A DNA stretch of 64,000 nucleotides from Comamonas sp. GTDB lineage: Bacteria > Pseudomonadota > Gammaproteobacteria > Burkholderiales > Burkholderiaceae_C. The stretch spans positions 62,001 through 126,000 of the forward strand of contig NZ_SPEY01000023.1 of assembly GCF_009360615.1 (NCBI RefSeq), given 5' to 3'. Below are positions 24,387 to 33,070 of the stretch, one piece after another. A program made the position numbers and the translations under genes. Each line of letters begins with the position of its first letter. Positions within the stretch are counted from its first letter, which is position 1. The notes beneath the pieces are model-generated. The model saw nothing but the letters and a program-made list of their open reading frames with translations. It had not been told where the DNA came from and ran no database searches.

Positions 24387-24851
24387 TCAGAGCTTTTTGC
24401 GCATATGCGCGTTGCCAAGGGCTACGCCCCGCACCACAGGCATCTGCCGATACTGCAGCGCAAAGCCGAACCGCGCGAAGAAAGCCTGTGCATGGAGACT
24501 GACGTCCGCGCTCAGCTCCTGCAGGCCTTGTTGCCGCGCTGTCTGCTCGATGTGCGCGAGCAGTCGTCGACCCACGCCTTGGCGCGCATGTCGCGGAGCC
24601 ACAAAAAAGTGATCGATATAGCCATTGGCTTGCAGATCCGCGTAGGCCATGGGGCGATCATTGGCGCAGACGGCGACAAAAGGGCTCAGTGCCTGAATGC
24701 GCCTGCGCCATTCCGCCTGGTCGGTCTGCGGCGGTGCCCAGGCATCGAGCTGCTCGGGGCTGTAGTGATTTGCGGCCAGTTGATGCACCGCGTCGTGGAA
24801 CACCTGCCTCAGCGCGGTTTCATCTCCGGGGCGATAGCTTCGTACATGCAT
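24387..24851 (-). CDS. GNAT family N-acetyltransferase
   Basis: The 154-residue protein shows the GNAT fold, with the acetyl-CoA-binding signature FVAPRHARQGVGRRLL (about 77-92) and a C-terminal strand FFARFGFALQYRQMPV. The likely donor is acetyl-CoA; the acceptor is unknown. The ATG at MHVRSYRPGD is preferred because it begins at the first strand of the fold. A 35-residue upstream extension has no homology-like features. Confidence 0.8.
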   Translation of the reverse strand: MHVRSYRPGDETALRQVFHDAVHQLAANHYSPEQLDAWAPPQTDQAEWRRRIQALSPFVAVCANDRPMAYADLQANGYIDHFFVAPRHARQGVGRRLLAHIEQTARQQGLQELSADVSLHAQAFFARFGFALQYRQMPVVRGVALGNAHMRKKL

Positions 24852-25078
24852 GGGTTGGCAGATGGATTGAGTTTGGCAAAAATGATTTTCAGCACCAGGG
24901 GGCATGTCATTGGTTTGCGGTGCATGGGTGGGGCGGATGTACTTCCTTATCTGCATGCAACCCGCTGTTTTGATGGATTTTCTGTCATCAAATGAAGCAG
25001 AACAGTGGTCTAAAGTCTGTGAAATGCTCAGGTTTTTATAGCGGAAAAAATAAAGTCAACCTCTAGAATGATCCGCCC
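24852..25078 (+). promoter_or_regulatory. Upstream region of the Mrp operon
   Basis: These 227 nt separate the divergent GNAT gene and mrpA. The last 80 nt are AT-rich (around TTTTTATAGCGGAAAAAATAAAG) and are the obvious place for the mrp promoter. No defined operator, riboswitch or strong ribosome site was seen. Confidence 0.4.
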
Positions 25079-28054
25079 ATGCCCTTGATCTACCTCATCC
25101 TCCTACCTTTTGCAGGCAGCCTTCTCGCTGCCTTATTGCCTGCAAATGCGCGCAATACGGAATCCACACTTGCAGGTGTCATCGCGCTGATATGCGCGAT
25201 TCAGGTAGGGATGCTGTTCCCGGAAATGGCCGATGGCGCGGTGCTCAGGCAAGAGGTGTCCTGGCTGCCGGCGCTGGGCCTGAACCTGGTGATTCGCATG
25301 GACGGATTTGCCTGGCTGTTCTCCATGCTGGTCTTCGGCATCGGGGCCCTGGTGGTGCTCTATGCGCGCTACTACATGTCACCTGCCGATCCGGTTCCCC
25401 GCTTTTTCTCGTTTTTTCTGGCCTTCATGGGGGCCATGGCGGGGGTGGTGCTCTCGGGAAACATCATTCAGCTGGTGTTCTTCTGGGAGCTGACCAGTCT
25501 TTTTTCATTCCTGCTGATCGGCTACTGGTATCACCGCAAGGATGCGCGCCGCGGTGCGCGCATGGCCTTGACGGTCACGGGCACGGGCGGGCTGGCCATG
25601 CTGGTAGGCATGCTGGTACTGGGTCATATCGTGGGCAGCTATGACCTCGACAATGTGCTGGCTGCAGGCCAGCAGATTCGCGATAGTCACCTCTATCTTC
25701 TGGCATTGGTGCTGATTTTGCTCGGTGCGCTCACCAAAAGCGCTCAATTTCCATTCCAGTTCTGGCTTCCCAATGCCATGGCGGCGCCGACGCCCGTGTC
25801 GGCCTATCTGCACTCGGCCACCATGGTCAAGGCCGGCGTGTTTCTGCTGGCGCGGCTGTGGCCGGTGCTGGCGGACACCGATGCATGGTTCTGGCTGGTT
25901 GGCGGGGCCGGCGCCATGACGCTGCTGATCGGCGGCTATTGCGCGATGTTCCAGCATGATCTCAAGGGTTTGCTGGCGTACTCGACGATCTCGCACCTGG
26001 GGCTGATCACCTTGCTGCTGGGTCTGAACAGCAAGCTGGCCGCCGTGGCCGCAGTTTTTCACATCATGAACCATGCGACCTTCAAGGCGTCGCTGTTCAT
26101 GGCGGCAGGTATCGTGGATCACGAAAGTGGAACGCGTGACATCCGGCGACTGTCGGGTCTGCGCTTCATGATGCCGATCACGGCCACGCTGGCCTGCGTG
26201 GCCAGTGCCGCCATGGCCGGCGTGCCGCTGCTCAACGGATTCATCTCCAAGGAAATGTTCTTTGCCGAGACCGTCTATCTGGATGCAGCGCCCTGGGTCA
26301 AGACCGTGCTGCCGGTGGCGGCGACGGTGGCCGGCATGTTCAGCGTGGCCTATTCGCTGCGCTTCACCTTCGATGTATTCTTCGGTCCCAAGGCCGACGA
26401 CCTCCCTCACGAGCCCCACGAGCCGCCGCACTGGATGCGTGTGCCGGTGGAGCTGCTGGTGCTGGCCTGCCTGATCGTCGGCATCTTCCCGGCCTGGGCG
26501 GTGGGGGGATTTCTCGCGGTCGCCGCGACGCCTGTCGTGGGTGGCGACCTGCCGGAGTACAGCCTGGCCATCTGGCATGGCTGGAACATGCCGCTCATCA
26601 TGAGTCTGGTGGCGCTGGCCGGCGGTATCGTGCTCTACACCATGCTGCGCTGGCAGCGCACGGTCGGGCACTTCGACACCACGCCTGTGCTGGGCCGTGT
26701 CAGCGGTCGCCGGATCTTCGAGAACCTGCTGGCCCGCATCACCTGGCTGGGCCGGGCGGGGCGCCGCAATCTGTCCACGCGCCGCCTGCAGTGGCAGATG
26801 CTGTGGCTGGTCTGCGTCGCCCTGGTCGCGGCGGCCCTGCCGCTGTGGCTATGGGGCATGAAGCTCGGTGACCGCGGCACCTTGCCGGTGTCTTCGGCCT
26901 TTGTGCTGCTGTGGGCGATCGGCTGCCTGTGCGCGCTGGGAACGGCCTGGAAAGCCAAGTACCACCGGATGACCGCACTGATCATGCTGGGCGGCACGGG
27001 GCTTTGCACGGTGCTGACCTTCCTCTGGTTCTCGGCGCCCGACCTGGCGCTGACACAGCTGGTGGTGGAAGTTGCCACCACGGTGCTGATACTGCTGGGG
27101 CTGCGCTGGCTGCCCAAGCGGGACAAGAACATGCGCACCGCCGACAACGCCGATGCGAGGGCCAAGGCTCGCCGCCTTCGCGATCTGGTGCTGTCGCTGA
27201 TTGCCGGAGGCGGCATGGCCTGGCTGGCCTTTGCCATGATGAGCCGGCCTTTCTACGAGAGCACCTCCACCTTTTTCCTCGAAAACGCGCTGGGCGGCGG
27301 CGGAGGCACCAATGTGGTCAATGTGACGCTGGTGGACTTCCGTGGTTTCGACACCTTCGGCGAGATCGTGGTGCTGGGCATCGTGGCCGTCGTCATCTAT
27401 GCGCTGCTGCGCCGCTTCCGTCCTGCGCGCGAGGCCATGGATATTCCGGAACAGCAGCGCTATGTGCCCGGCGACCTGCAGACCGACTTGCTCAACCCCC
27501 GCAATGCCAGCGATACGGCGGTGGGCTATCTCATGGTGCCTGCCGTGCTGGTGCGGCTGCTGCTGCCGTTTGCGACACTGGTGGCGGCCTACATCTTCGT
27601 GCGCGGCCACAACCAGCCGGGTGGCGGTTTCGTGGCCGGGCTGGTGTTCTCGGTCGCCTTGCTGATGCAGTACATCATCTCGGGCACGCATTGGGTGGAA
27701 GCGCATTTGCCGCTGTATCCGCGCCGCTGGATTGCTGCAGGGCTGTTGTTTGCGCTGGGCACGGGCCTGGGCTCGGTGGCCGTGGGCTACCCCTTCCTGA
27801 CCAGCCACAGCTTCGACTTTTCGCTGCCCCTGGTGGGTCATGTGCATTTCGCAAGTGCCACCTTCTTCGATATCGGCGTGTTTGCGCTGGTGGTGGGCTC
27901 CACCATGCTGATCTTGACGGCGATTGCCCACCAGTCGGTGCGCGGACACCGTTTCCATGCGCGTTTGCTGGAAGAGCAGGAACAAGAGGCCAAAAAGGCC
28001 GAGGCCGAGGTGCAGGCGGCCACGGCCGCAGCCCTGGCAAGGGGAGGTATGTAA
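25079..28054 (+). CDS. mrpA: Mrp-type Na+(K+)/H+ antiporter, fused subunits A and B
   Basis: The 991-residue polytopic membrane protein is related to NuoL. WELTSLFSFLLIG carries the conserved helix-5 Glu, and LGALTKSAQFPFQFWLPNAM and VSAYLHSATMVKAG carry the proton-path Lys and His residues. After the MrpA part (to about 790) comes an MrpB-like domain with FVRGHNQPGGGFVAGL (about 840-855), so A and B are fused as in group 2 (Pha-type) systems. It is the first gene of a six-gene operon. It exchanges Na+ or K+ for protons across the inner membrane for pH and salt tolerance. Confidence 0.93.
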   Translation: MPLIYLILLPFAGSLLAALLPANARNTESTLAGVIALICAIQVGMLFPEMADGAVLRQEVSWLPALGLNLVIRMDGFAWLFSMLVFGIGALVVLYARYYMSPADPVPRFFSFFLAFMGAMAGVVLSGNIIQLVFFWELTSLFSFLLIGYWYHRKDARRGARMALTVTGTGGLAMLVGMLVLGHIVGSYDLDNVLAAGQQIRDSHLYLLALVLILLGALTKSAQFPFQFWLPNAMAAPTPVSAYLHSATMVKAGVFLLARLWPVLADTDAWFWLVGGAGAMTLLIGGYCAMFQHDLKGLLAYSTISHLGLITLLLGLNSKLAAVAAVFHIMNHATFKASLFMAAGIVDHESGTRDIRRLSGLRFMMPITATLACVASAAMAGVPLLNGFISKEMFFAETVYLDAAPWVKTVLPVAATVAGMFSVAYSLRFTFDVFFGPKADDLPHEPHEPPHWMRVPVELLVLACLIVGIFPAWAVGGFLAVAATPVVGGDLPEYSLAIWHGWNMPLIMSLVALAGGIVLYTMLRWQRTVGHFDTTPVLGRVSGRRIFENLLARITWLGRAGRRNLSTRRLQWQMLWLVCVALVAAALPLWLWGMKLGDRGTLPVSSAFVLLWAIGCLCALGTAWKAKYHRMTALIMLGGTGLCTVLTFLWFSAPDLALTQLVVEVATTVLILLGLRWLPKRDKNMRTADNADARAKARRLRDLVLSLIAGGGMAWLAFAMMSRPFYESTSTFFLENALGGGGGTNVVNVTLVDFRGFDTFGEIVVLGIVAVVIYALLRRFRPAREAMDIPEQQRYVPGDLQTDLLNPRNASDTAVGYLMVPAVLVRLLLPFATLVAAYIFVRGHNQPGGGFVAGLVFSVALLMQYIISGTHWVEAHLPLYPRRWIAAGLLFALGTGLGSVAVGYPFLTSHSFDFSLPLVGHVHFASATFFDIGVFALVVGSTMLILTAIAHQSVRGHRFHARLLEEQEQEAKKAEAEVQAATAAALARGGM

Positions 28055-28419
28055 TGGAAATCGTTCTGGCCATTGCCATCGGTGTGCTCACTGGCTCGGG
28101 GGTCTGGCTGCTGCTGCGTCCGCGCAGCTACCAGGTCATCATGGGGCTGGCGCTGCTGTCGTATGCCGTCAACCTGTTCATCTTCTCTATGGGGCGTCAG
28201 GGTCTCTCGATCAACAAGGTGCCGGTGCTGCAAAACGGTGTCCCTACCGATTTGTCGCACTATGCCGACCCCATGCCGCAGGCGCTGGTGTTGACCGCCA
28301 TCGTCATCGGCTTTGCCATGACGGCACTGTTCCTGGTCGTGCTGCTGGCATCGCGTGGCGCTTCCGGCAATGACCATGTGGATGGTGCCCATTCGCGCAC
28401 CGAACAGGAAATGCTATGA
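28054..28419 (+). CDS. mrpC: Mrp antiporter subunit C
   Basis: The 121-residue protein has three transmembrane helices and is homologous to NuoK. The pattern GSGVWLLLRPRSYQVIMGLALLS (first 20 positions 14-33) and the later ADPMPQALVLTAIVIGFA are typical for MrpC. The ATG overlaps the mrpA stop by one base (TAATG), so translation is coupled. It forms part of the membrane Mrp complex with the NuoL/M-like A and D subunits. Confidence 0.92.
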   Translation: MEIVLAIAIGVLTGSGVWLLLRPRSYQVIMGLALLSYAVNLFIFSMGRQGLSINKVPVLQNGVPTDLSHYADPMPQALVLTAIVIGFAMTALFLVVLLASRGASGNDHVDGAHSRTEQEML

Positions 28420-30248
28420 GCGGCTGGATCGAGCGACTGATGCCGCACCTGATGCTGGCGCCGATCATGCTGCCCATGCTGACGGCAGCGCTGATGCTTT
28501 TTTTGCGGGAGGAGCGCCAGCGGCTGAAGCTGGGCATGAACATCCTCTCCACCACGATCAGCCTGGCGATCGTGGTCATGCTGCTGAGCTGGACCAATCA
28601 GGCTGGATCGGCCGTCACCATGTCGGTCTACATGCCCGGCAACTGGCCTGCGCCATTTGGCATTGCGCTGGCACTGGACCGGCTCACCGCCCTGATGCTG
28701 CTGGTCACCTATGTCGTGGCACTGGCCGCGCTGGTGTTTTCCGCCGCGCGCTGGCACAAGGCCGGCGTGCACTTCCACCCGCTGTTCCAGCTGCAGCTGA
28801 TGGGGCTCAGCGGCGCCTTCATCACGGCAGACCTGTTCAATCTGTTCGTGTTCTTCGAGATCATGCTCGCAGCCTCTTACGGGTTGTTGCTGCATGGCTC
28901 GGGCAGCACGCGCATTCAGGCCGGTCTTCACTATATCGCCATCAATCTGGCAGCGTCGTCGCTGTTCCTGATCGGCGTGTCCATGCTCTATGGCATTACC
29001 GGCACGCTCAATATGGCCGATCTGGCCCGAGCCATTCCGCTGGTGCAGGATGCCGATCGCGGCCTGCTGCATGCGGCGGCAGGCGTGCTGGGCACGGCCT
29101 TTCTGATCAAGGCGGCACTGTGGCCGCTGAACTTCTGGCTGGTGCCAGGCTACAGTGCGGCGACTGCGCCCGTGGGGGCCCTGTTCGCGCTGATGACCAA
29201 GGTGGGGGTCTATGTCATCTTGCGTCTGTGGACCTTGCTGTTCAGCTCGGAAGCCGGGGCCTCTGCGCTGTTTGGCAGCACCTGGCTGATCGTGGGCGGC
29301 ATGCTGACCATGGCTTTCGGTGCCATCGGTCTGCTGGGCTCTCAGCGGCTGACCCATCTGGCGGGCTTTGCGGCCATTCTTTCGTCCGGCACCCTGCTGG
29401 CCGCGACGGGCTTCGGGCAGAACCTGCTGACGGCCGGTCTGCTGTACTACCTGCCGGGCTCCACGCTGGCCGTGGCCTCCCTGTTCCTGATCGCCGATGT
29501 CGTGGATCGCTGGCGTGTGGATGACGATGCGGGCGAGCCCTACGAGGATGATGAAGCGCCGTTCCTGAATGCCGAACTGCTGCCGACCGAGGGTTTCAAC
29601 CTCGACGATGAGGAAGAGCTCATGATCGGCCGGGCCTTCCCGGCAGCCGCCGCCTTTCTGGGTCTGAGCTTTCTGGCCTGTACGCTGCTGATCTCGGGCT
29701 TGCCGCCGCTCTCGGGCTTTGTCGGCAAATTCGCCATGCTGACCAGTCTGCTCAACCCGCTGGGCATGGGAACCTCCAGTGGCCTGAAGGCGGGCCCGCT
29801 GGGCTGGAGCATGGTGGCGCTGCTCATCATCACGGGTCTGATGGCGCTGATTGCGCTCACGCGCGCCGGCATCCGGCATTTCTGGGCCAACCCGGAGCAG
29901 AGCGCTCCGTCGCTCAAGGTGGCAGAAGGCCTGCCCATCGCTGCACTGCTGCTGTGCTGCATGGCGCTGACGGTCAAGGCCGATGATGTGATGCGTTATA
30001 CCCAGCGTGCGGCCAATGCACTGCATTCGCCCGATGTCTATGTGCGTACTGTCATGGGCCTGGCCCCGGTTCCGGCGCCCCGGGAAAAGAAGGCTCAGGA
30101 GGCGGCTGGCCCCGAGGCAGCAGCGCGCGCGGCCGCGCTGGAAATGCAGGCCGAGCTACTGCCCGGCATCGGTGACGAGCGTGTAGCCGAGGGCGGCACC
30201 GCGACCCGGACCACGGCTTCGGCCCAGAAGGAGGACAGCCGCCCATGA
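28416..30248 (+). CDS. mrpD: Mrp antiporter subunit D
   Basis: The 610-residue polytopic protein is NuoM/N-like, with FNLFVFFEIMLAASYGLLL (conserved Glu) and GTAFLIKAALWPLNFWLVPG (conserved Lys). It carries a long hydrophilic acidic insertion, EDDEAPFLNAELLPTEG (around 375-400). A C-terminal tail of about 70 residues is rich in Ala and Glu. It is longer than typical MrpD proteins of about 500 residues because of these additions. It overlaps mrpC by four bases (ATGA). Confidence 0.92.
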   Translation: MSGWIERLMPHLMLAPIMLPMLTAALMLFLREERQRLKLGMNILSTTISLAIVVMLLSWTNQAGSAVTMSVYMPGNWPAPFGIALALDRLTALMLLVTYVVALAALVFSAARWHKAGVHFHPLFQLQLMGLSGAFITADLFNLFVFFEIMLAASYGLLLHGSGSTRIQAGLHYIAINLAASSLFLIGVSMLYGITGTLNMADLARAIPLVQDADRGLLHAAAGVLGTAFLIKAALWPLNFWLVPGYSAATAPVGALFALMTKVGVYVILRLWTLLFSSEAGASALFGSTWLIVGGMLTMAFGAIGLLGSQRLTHLAGFAAILSSGTLLAATGFGQNLLTAGLLYYLPGSTLAVASLFLIADVVDRWRVDDDAGEPYEDDEAPFLNAELLPTEGFNLDDEEELMIGRAFPAAAAFLGLSFLACTLLISGLPPLSGFVGKFAMLTSLLNPLGMGTSSGLKAGPLGWSMVALLIITGLMALIALTRAGIRHFWANPEQSAPSLKVAEGLPIAALLLCCMALTVKADDVMRYTQRAANALHSPDVYVRTVMGLAPVPAPREKKAQEAAGPEAAARAAALEMQAELLPGIGDERVAEGGTATRTTASAQKEDSRP

Positions 30249-30745
30249 AGACCGTCATGAAATCCATCTTCCCGGCACCGCTGCTGTCGATCGCGCTGCT
30301 GGTGCTGTGGCTGCTGCTCAACCGCTCGGTCGGCGCCGGCCAGATCCTGCTGGGCCTGATCCTGGGTCTGTTGATCCCCGTGCTCCTGCGCGGCCTGCGC
30401 CCCTTGCCGGTGAGGGTCAGCCATCCGCTGAGCATTCTCAAGCTGGCATTTCGGGTGGTGTGCGACACGTCGATTTCCAACTTCAACGTGGTGCGTTTTC
30501 TCCTGTTTCCGCGCATGCGCAAGCACCCTGCGGCCTTTGTGCCGATCCCGCTGGAGCTGCGCGACCCCAACGGGCTGGCGGTGCTGGCCATGATCGTCTG
30601 CCTCACGCCCGGCACGTCCTGGGCCGAGATTTCGCGTGACCGCTCCATGCTGCTGCTGCATGCACTGGAGGTGGAAGATGCCAGGAAGCTGGCCGACTTC
30701 GTGAAGTCCCGCTACGAAAGCCTGCTGATGGAGATTTTCGAATGA
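30245..30745 (+). CDS. mrpE: Mrp antiporter subunit E
   Basis: The 166-residue protein has two or three N-terminal membrane helices (about 10-60) and a cytoplasmic C-terminal domain with TPGTSWAEISRDRSMLLLHAL, a conserved MrpE segment. It overlaps mrpD and mrpF by four bases each, showing tight coupling. Confidence 0.9.
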   Translation: MKTVMKSIFPAPLLSIALLVLWLLLNRSVGAGQILLGLILGLLIPVLLRGLRPLPVRVSHPLSILKLAFRVVCDTSISNFNVVRFLLFPRMRKHPAAFVPIPLELRDPNGLAVLAMIVCLTPGTSWAEISRDRSMLLLHALEVEDARKLADFVKSRYESLLMEIFE

Positions 30746-31020
30746 ACCCCTGGTTTTACTGGGTGCTGATGGCATCCCTGGTCATGCTGCTGGCGGCCAT
30801 GGGCTGCTCGGTGCTGCGCCTGCTCAAGGGGCCGCATGCGCAGGACCGCGTGCTGGCGCTGGACTGCATGTATCTGAACGGCATGCTGGCCATGCTGGTC
30901 ATGGGCATTCTGTATGACAGCACCAACTACTTCGAGGCGGCCCTGCTGGTGGCCCTGTTCGGCTGTGTGGGCTCGACGGCCATGGCCAAGTTCCTGCTGC
31001 GCGGCGAGGTGATCGAATGA
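30742..31020 (+). CDS. mrpF: Mrp antiporter subunit F
   Basis: The 92-residue protein has three transmembrane helices with the MrpF motif LLKGPHAQDRVLALD (about 27-41) and ends FLLRGEVIE. Four-base overlaps with mrpE and mrpG indicate translational coupling. Confidence 0.9.
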   Translation: MNPWFYWVLMASLVMLLAAMGCSVLRLLKGPHAQDRVLALDCMYLNGMLAMLVMGILYDSTNYFEAALLVALFGCVGSTAMAKFLLRGEVIE

Positions 31021-31445
31021 GTACCGAGGTCATTGGCGTGGATCTGCCGCTGTGGGCCCAGATTCTGGTGGCGGCGCTGGTGTTCGGCGGCTCCCTGATT
31101 GCGCTCATGGGCTCCGTGGGCCTGCTGAGGCTCAAGAGCTATTTCGAACGCGTGCATGCGCCGTCCATCATCGCCACCATGGGCTGCTGGCTCATCATGC
31201 ATGCCACCTGGATCTACTTTTCCGTCAGCGGCCAGGGTTTTGTCATGCACTCGGTGCTGATCGCCATCTTCATTGCCGTGACCGTGCCCATCACCACCAT
31301 CTTCCTGATGCGCGCGGCGCTGTTCCGCTCCCGCCGCGCAGGAGAGAGCGTGCCGCCCACGCTCAGCAACCTGGTACGCAACGAGCCCCTGGACGAAGAA
31401 GAGGCCGCTGATGCCGTTGAAAAGCCCGTGGCGAACAAAGGCTGA
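31017..31445 (+). CDS. mrpG: Mrp antiporter subunit G
   Basis: The 142-residue protein has three membrane helices and the MrpG pattern SVGLLRLKSYFERVHAPS (about 38-55). A hydrophilic acidic C-terminal tail of about 35 residues follows. It is the last mrp gene; crcB begins 53 nt later in the same direction. Confidence 0.9.
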   Translation: MSTEVIGVDLPLWAQILVAALVFGGSLIALMGSVGLLRLKSYFERVHAPSIIATMGCWLIMHATWIYFSVSGQGFVMHSVLIAIFIAVTVPITTIFLMRAALFRSRRAGESVPPTLSNLVRNEPLDEEEAADAVEKPVANKG

Positions 31446-31498
31446 CATTCTGCTTCCCGAGCCTTTTGGGATCGCCCACATGCGCTAGATTGGCAGCC

Positions 31499-31876
31499 AT
31501 GCTCAATATTTTCGCCATCTGCACCGGTGCCTGCCTTGGCGCCCTGTCGCGCTGGGGGCTGGGACTGTGGCTCAGCGCAGGTGCCAGCCTTCCCTGGGGC
31601 ACCCTGGCGGCCAATCTGATCGGCGGCTATCTGATCGGTATCTTCATCGCGCTGTTCCAGGCCATGCCCCAGCTGGATCCGGCCTGGAAACTGGCCATCA
31701 TCACGGGTTTCCTGGGCGCCCTGACCACGTTTTCCAGCTATTCGGCCGAGGTCATCGGCCTTTTGCAGCAGCAGCGTCTGGCTGCAGCCCTGGGCTGGGC
31801 CGGCGTGCACCTGGTCGGCTCCCTGTTCATGACCTACATGGGCATGCTCAGCTGGAGCATCGGGTTCAATCGTTAA
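31499..31876 (+). CDS. crcB: CrcB/Fluc fluoride channel
   Basis: The 125-residue protein has four transmembrane helices. It shows GALSRWGLG near the N-terminus and GFLGALTTFSSYSAE (about 63-77), the Fluc signature with its central Phe/Thr-Thr-Phe-Ser motif. It works as a dimer exporting fluoride by channel action. The 53 nt between mrpG and its ATG are too short for a fluoride riboswitch, and none is seen. The ATG at MLNIFAI is chosen over an upstream in-frame start. Confidence 0.88.
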   Translation: MLNIFAICTGACLGALSRWGLGLWLSAGASLPWGTLAANLIGGYLIGIFIALFQAMPQLDPAWKLAIITGFLGALTTFSSYSAEVIGLLQQQRLAAALGWAGVHLVGSLFMTYMGMLSWSIGFNR

Positions 31877-32093
31877 GCTGGCAGACCATTTGGCACTATT
31901 GCGGCAAACTGCTTCAGCGTTTAGAGGCGAAATACTCTCATGGGCTATAGCTTTGTGAGCGTATAGTGCAAGCATCATATGCATTACAGATGCATTTGAT
32001 CTTGAAGTATTTGACGGATGGGTGGTCAGTGCTACGAAATCTTTAGGGATAGCAGTAGCCCGCACTGCTCAGCATTCTAAGAACCGAGGGTCC
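31877..32093 (+). promoter_or_regulatory. Intergenic region upstream of the LOG-family gene
   Basis: These 217 nt between crcB and the LOG-family gene are AT-rich in the middle (around GCATCATATGCATTACAGATGC). They include ATGCATTACAGATGCAT, which places the inverted halves ATGCAT and ATGCAT around TACAG. This may be an operator. No promoter was fixed. Confidence 0.35.
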
Positions 32094-32966
32094 ATGCAAA
32101 TTTCTTCTCCCCTGTCCGATACCGATCTGGCCAATGCCTGGGCCGAGCTGCACAACCAGGCCCACAACGGCAAAGAGCTGGAGCCTCAATCCAACCGTCT
32201 CGCATTCGCCGATCCGGAATTCATGTTCCGCCGCGAAACGCGTGGCATCCGCATGCAGCTGGAAATGCTCAAGCCCGATCTGACCCAGATCGAGCGTGGC
32301 ATCGAGCACACGGTGGTGGTCTACGGCAGTGCACGCTTTGTCGACATGGAGCTGGCGCGCGAGCAGCTTGCGCAAGCCAAGGCCAGCGGCGATACCCAGC
32401 GCATGGCGCTGGCCGAGCGCGGCATGCGCAACGCCGAGCGCTATGAGGCGGCCCGCGCTTTTGCACGCATCGTGGCGACCGAAGGCATGAAGCAACCGCC
32501 CAGCGAGCGCTTCTACATCTGCACGGGCGGTGGCCCCGGCATCATGGAAGCGGCCAACCGCGGCGCGCATGATGCGGGTGCACCCAATGTGGGGCTGAAC
32601 ATCTATCTGCCGCATGAGCAGCATGGCAACCCCTACATCACGCCCGGGCTGAGCTTCAAGTTCCACTACTTTGCGCTGCGCAAAATGCATTTCATGATGC
32701 GCGCCAAGGCGCTGGTGGCCTTCCCGGGTGGCTTCGGCACCATGGACGAGCTGTTTGAAGTGCTGACGCTGGTGCAGACCCACAAGAGCAAGCCCGTGCC
32801 CGTGATCCTGTTCGGCACGGAATTCTGGAAGCGCGTGCTGAACTTCGATGTGCTGGTGGAGGAGGGCACCATTTCCGCCAAGGATCTGAACCTGTTCCGC
32901 TACACCGACGATCCGGCCGAGGCCTGGTCCTTCATCCAGCAGTTCTATCAGAGCGGCTGGAACTGA
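32094..32966 (+). CDS. LOG-family (TIGR00730-type) nucleotide N-glycosidase
   Basis: The 290-residue protein has a Rossmann-like lysine-decarboxylase-like (LOG) fold with CTGGGPGIMEAANRGA (about 141-156) and PGGFGTMDELFE (about 210-221), the active-site motifs of phosphoribohydrolases that release adenine or cytokinin bases from nucleoside 5'-monophosphates. It is longer than the ~190-residue LOG proteins because of an N-terminal ~100-residue region, as in the larger bacterial group. The ATG at MQISSPLSD is chosen; an upstream in-frame extension is less plausible. The true substrate in this bacterium is not known. Confidence 0.82.
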   Translation: MQISSPLSDTDLANAWAELHNQAHNGKELEPQSNRLAFADPEFMFRRETRGIRMQLEMLKPDLTQIERGIEHTVVVYGSARFVDMELAREQLAQAKASGDTQRMALAERGMRNAERYEAARAFARIVATEGMKQPPSERFYICTGGGPGIMEAANRGAHDAGAPNVGLNIYLPHEQHGNPYITPGLSFKFHYFALRKMHFMMRAKALVAFPGGFGTMDELFEVLTLVQTHKSKPVPVILFGTEFWKRVLNFDVLVEEGTISAKDLNLFRYTDDPAEAWSFIQQFYQSGWN

Positions 32967-32984
32967 TGCCGGCCGCAGCCGTAC

Positions 32985-33012
32985 AGACAAGCTGCCCGCG
33001 GGCAGCTTGTCT
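32985..33012. repeat. Perfect 28-nt palindrome after the LOG gene
   Basis: Each half reads AGACAAGCTGCCCG and its exact complement, without a spacer. There is no T run, so a classic terminator is uncertain. The position between convergent genes still suggests a transcription-end hairpin. Confidence 0.7.
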
Positions 33013-33070
33013 CATGGGCATCCCAGGAAAATAGCCTGCACCATCCGTGCGCGGGCCTCCAAGCCTGTTT

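Noticed and set aside
25079-31445. Possible NADH dehydrogenase fragment instead of an antiporter
   Set aside because: NuoL/M/K-like proteins are present, but the full A(B)-C-D-E-F-G order with MrpE, F and G, which have no Nuo counterparts, identifies a Mrp antiporter.
31446-31498. Fluoride riboswitch ahead of crcB
   Set aside because: Only 53 nt separate mrpG and crcB, too short for the aptamer, and no matching fold is seen.
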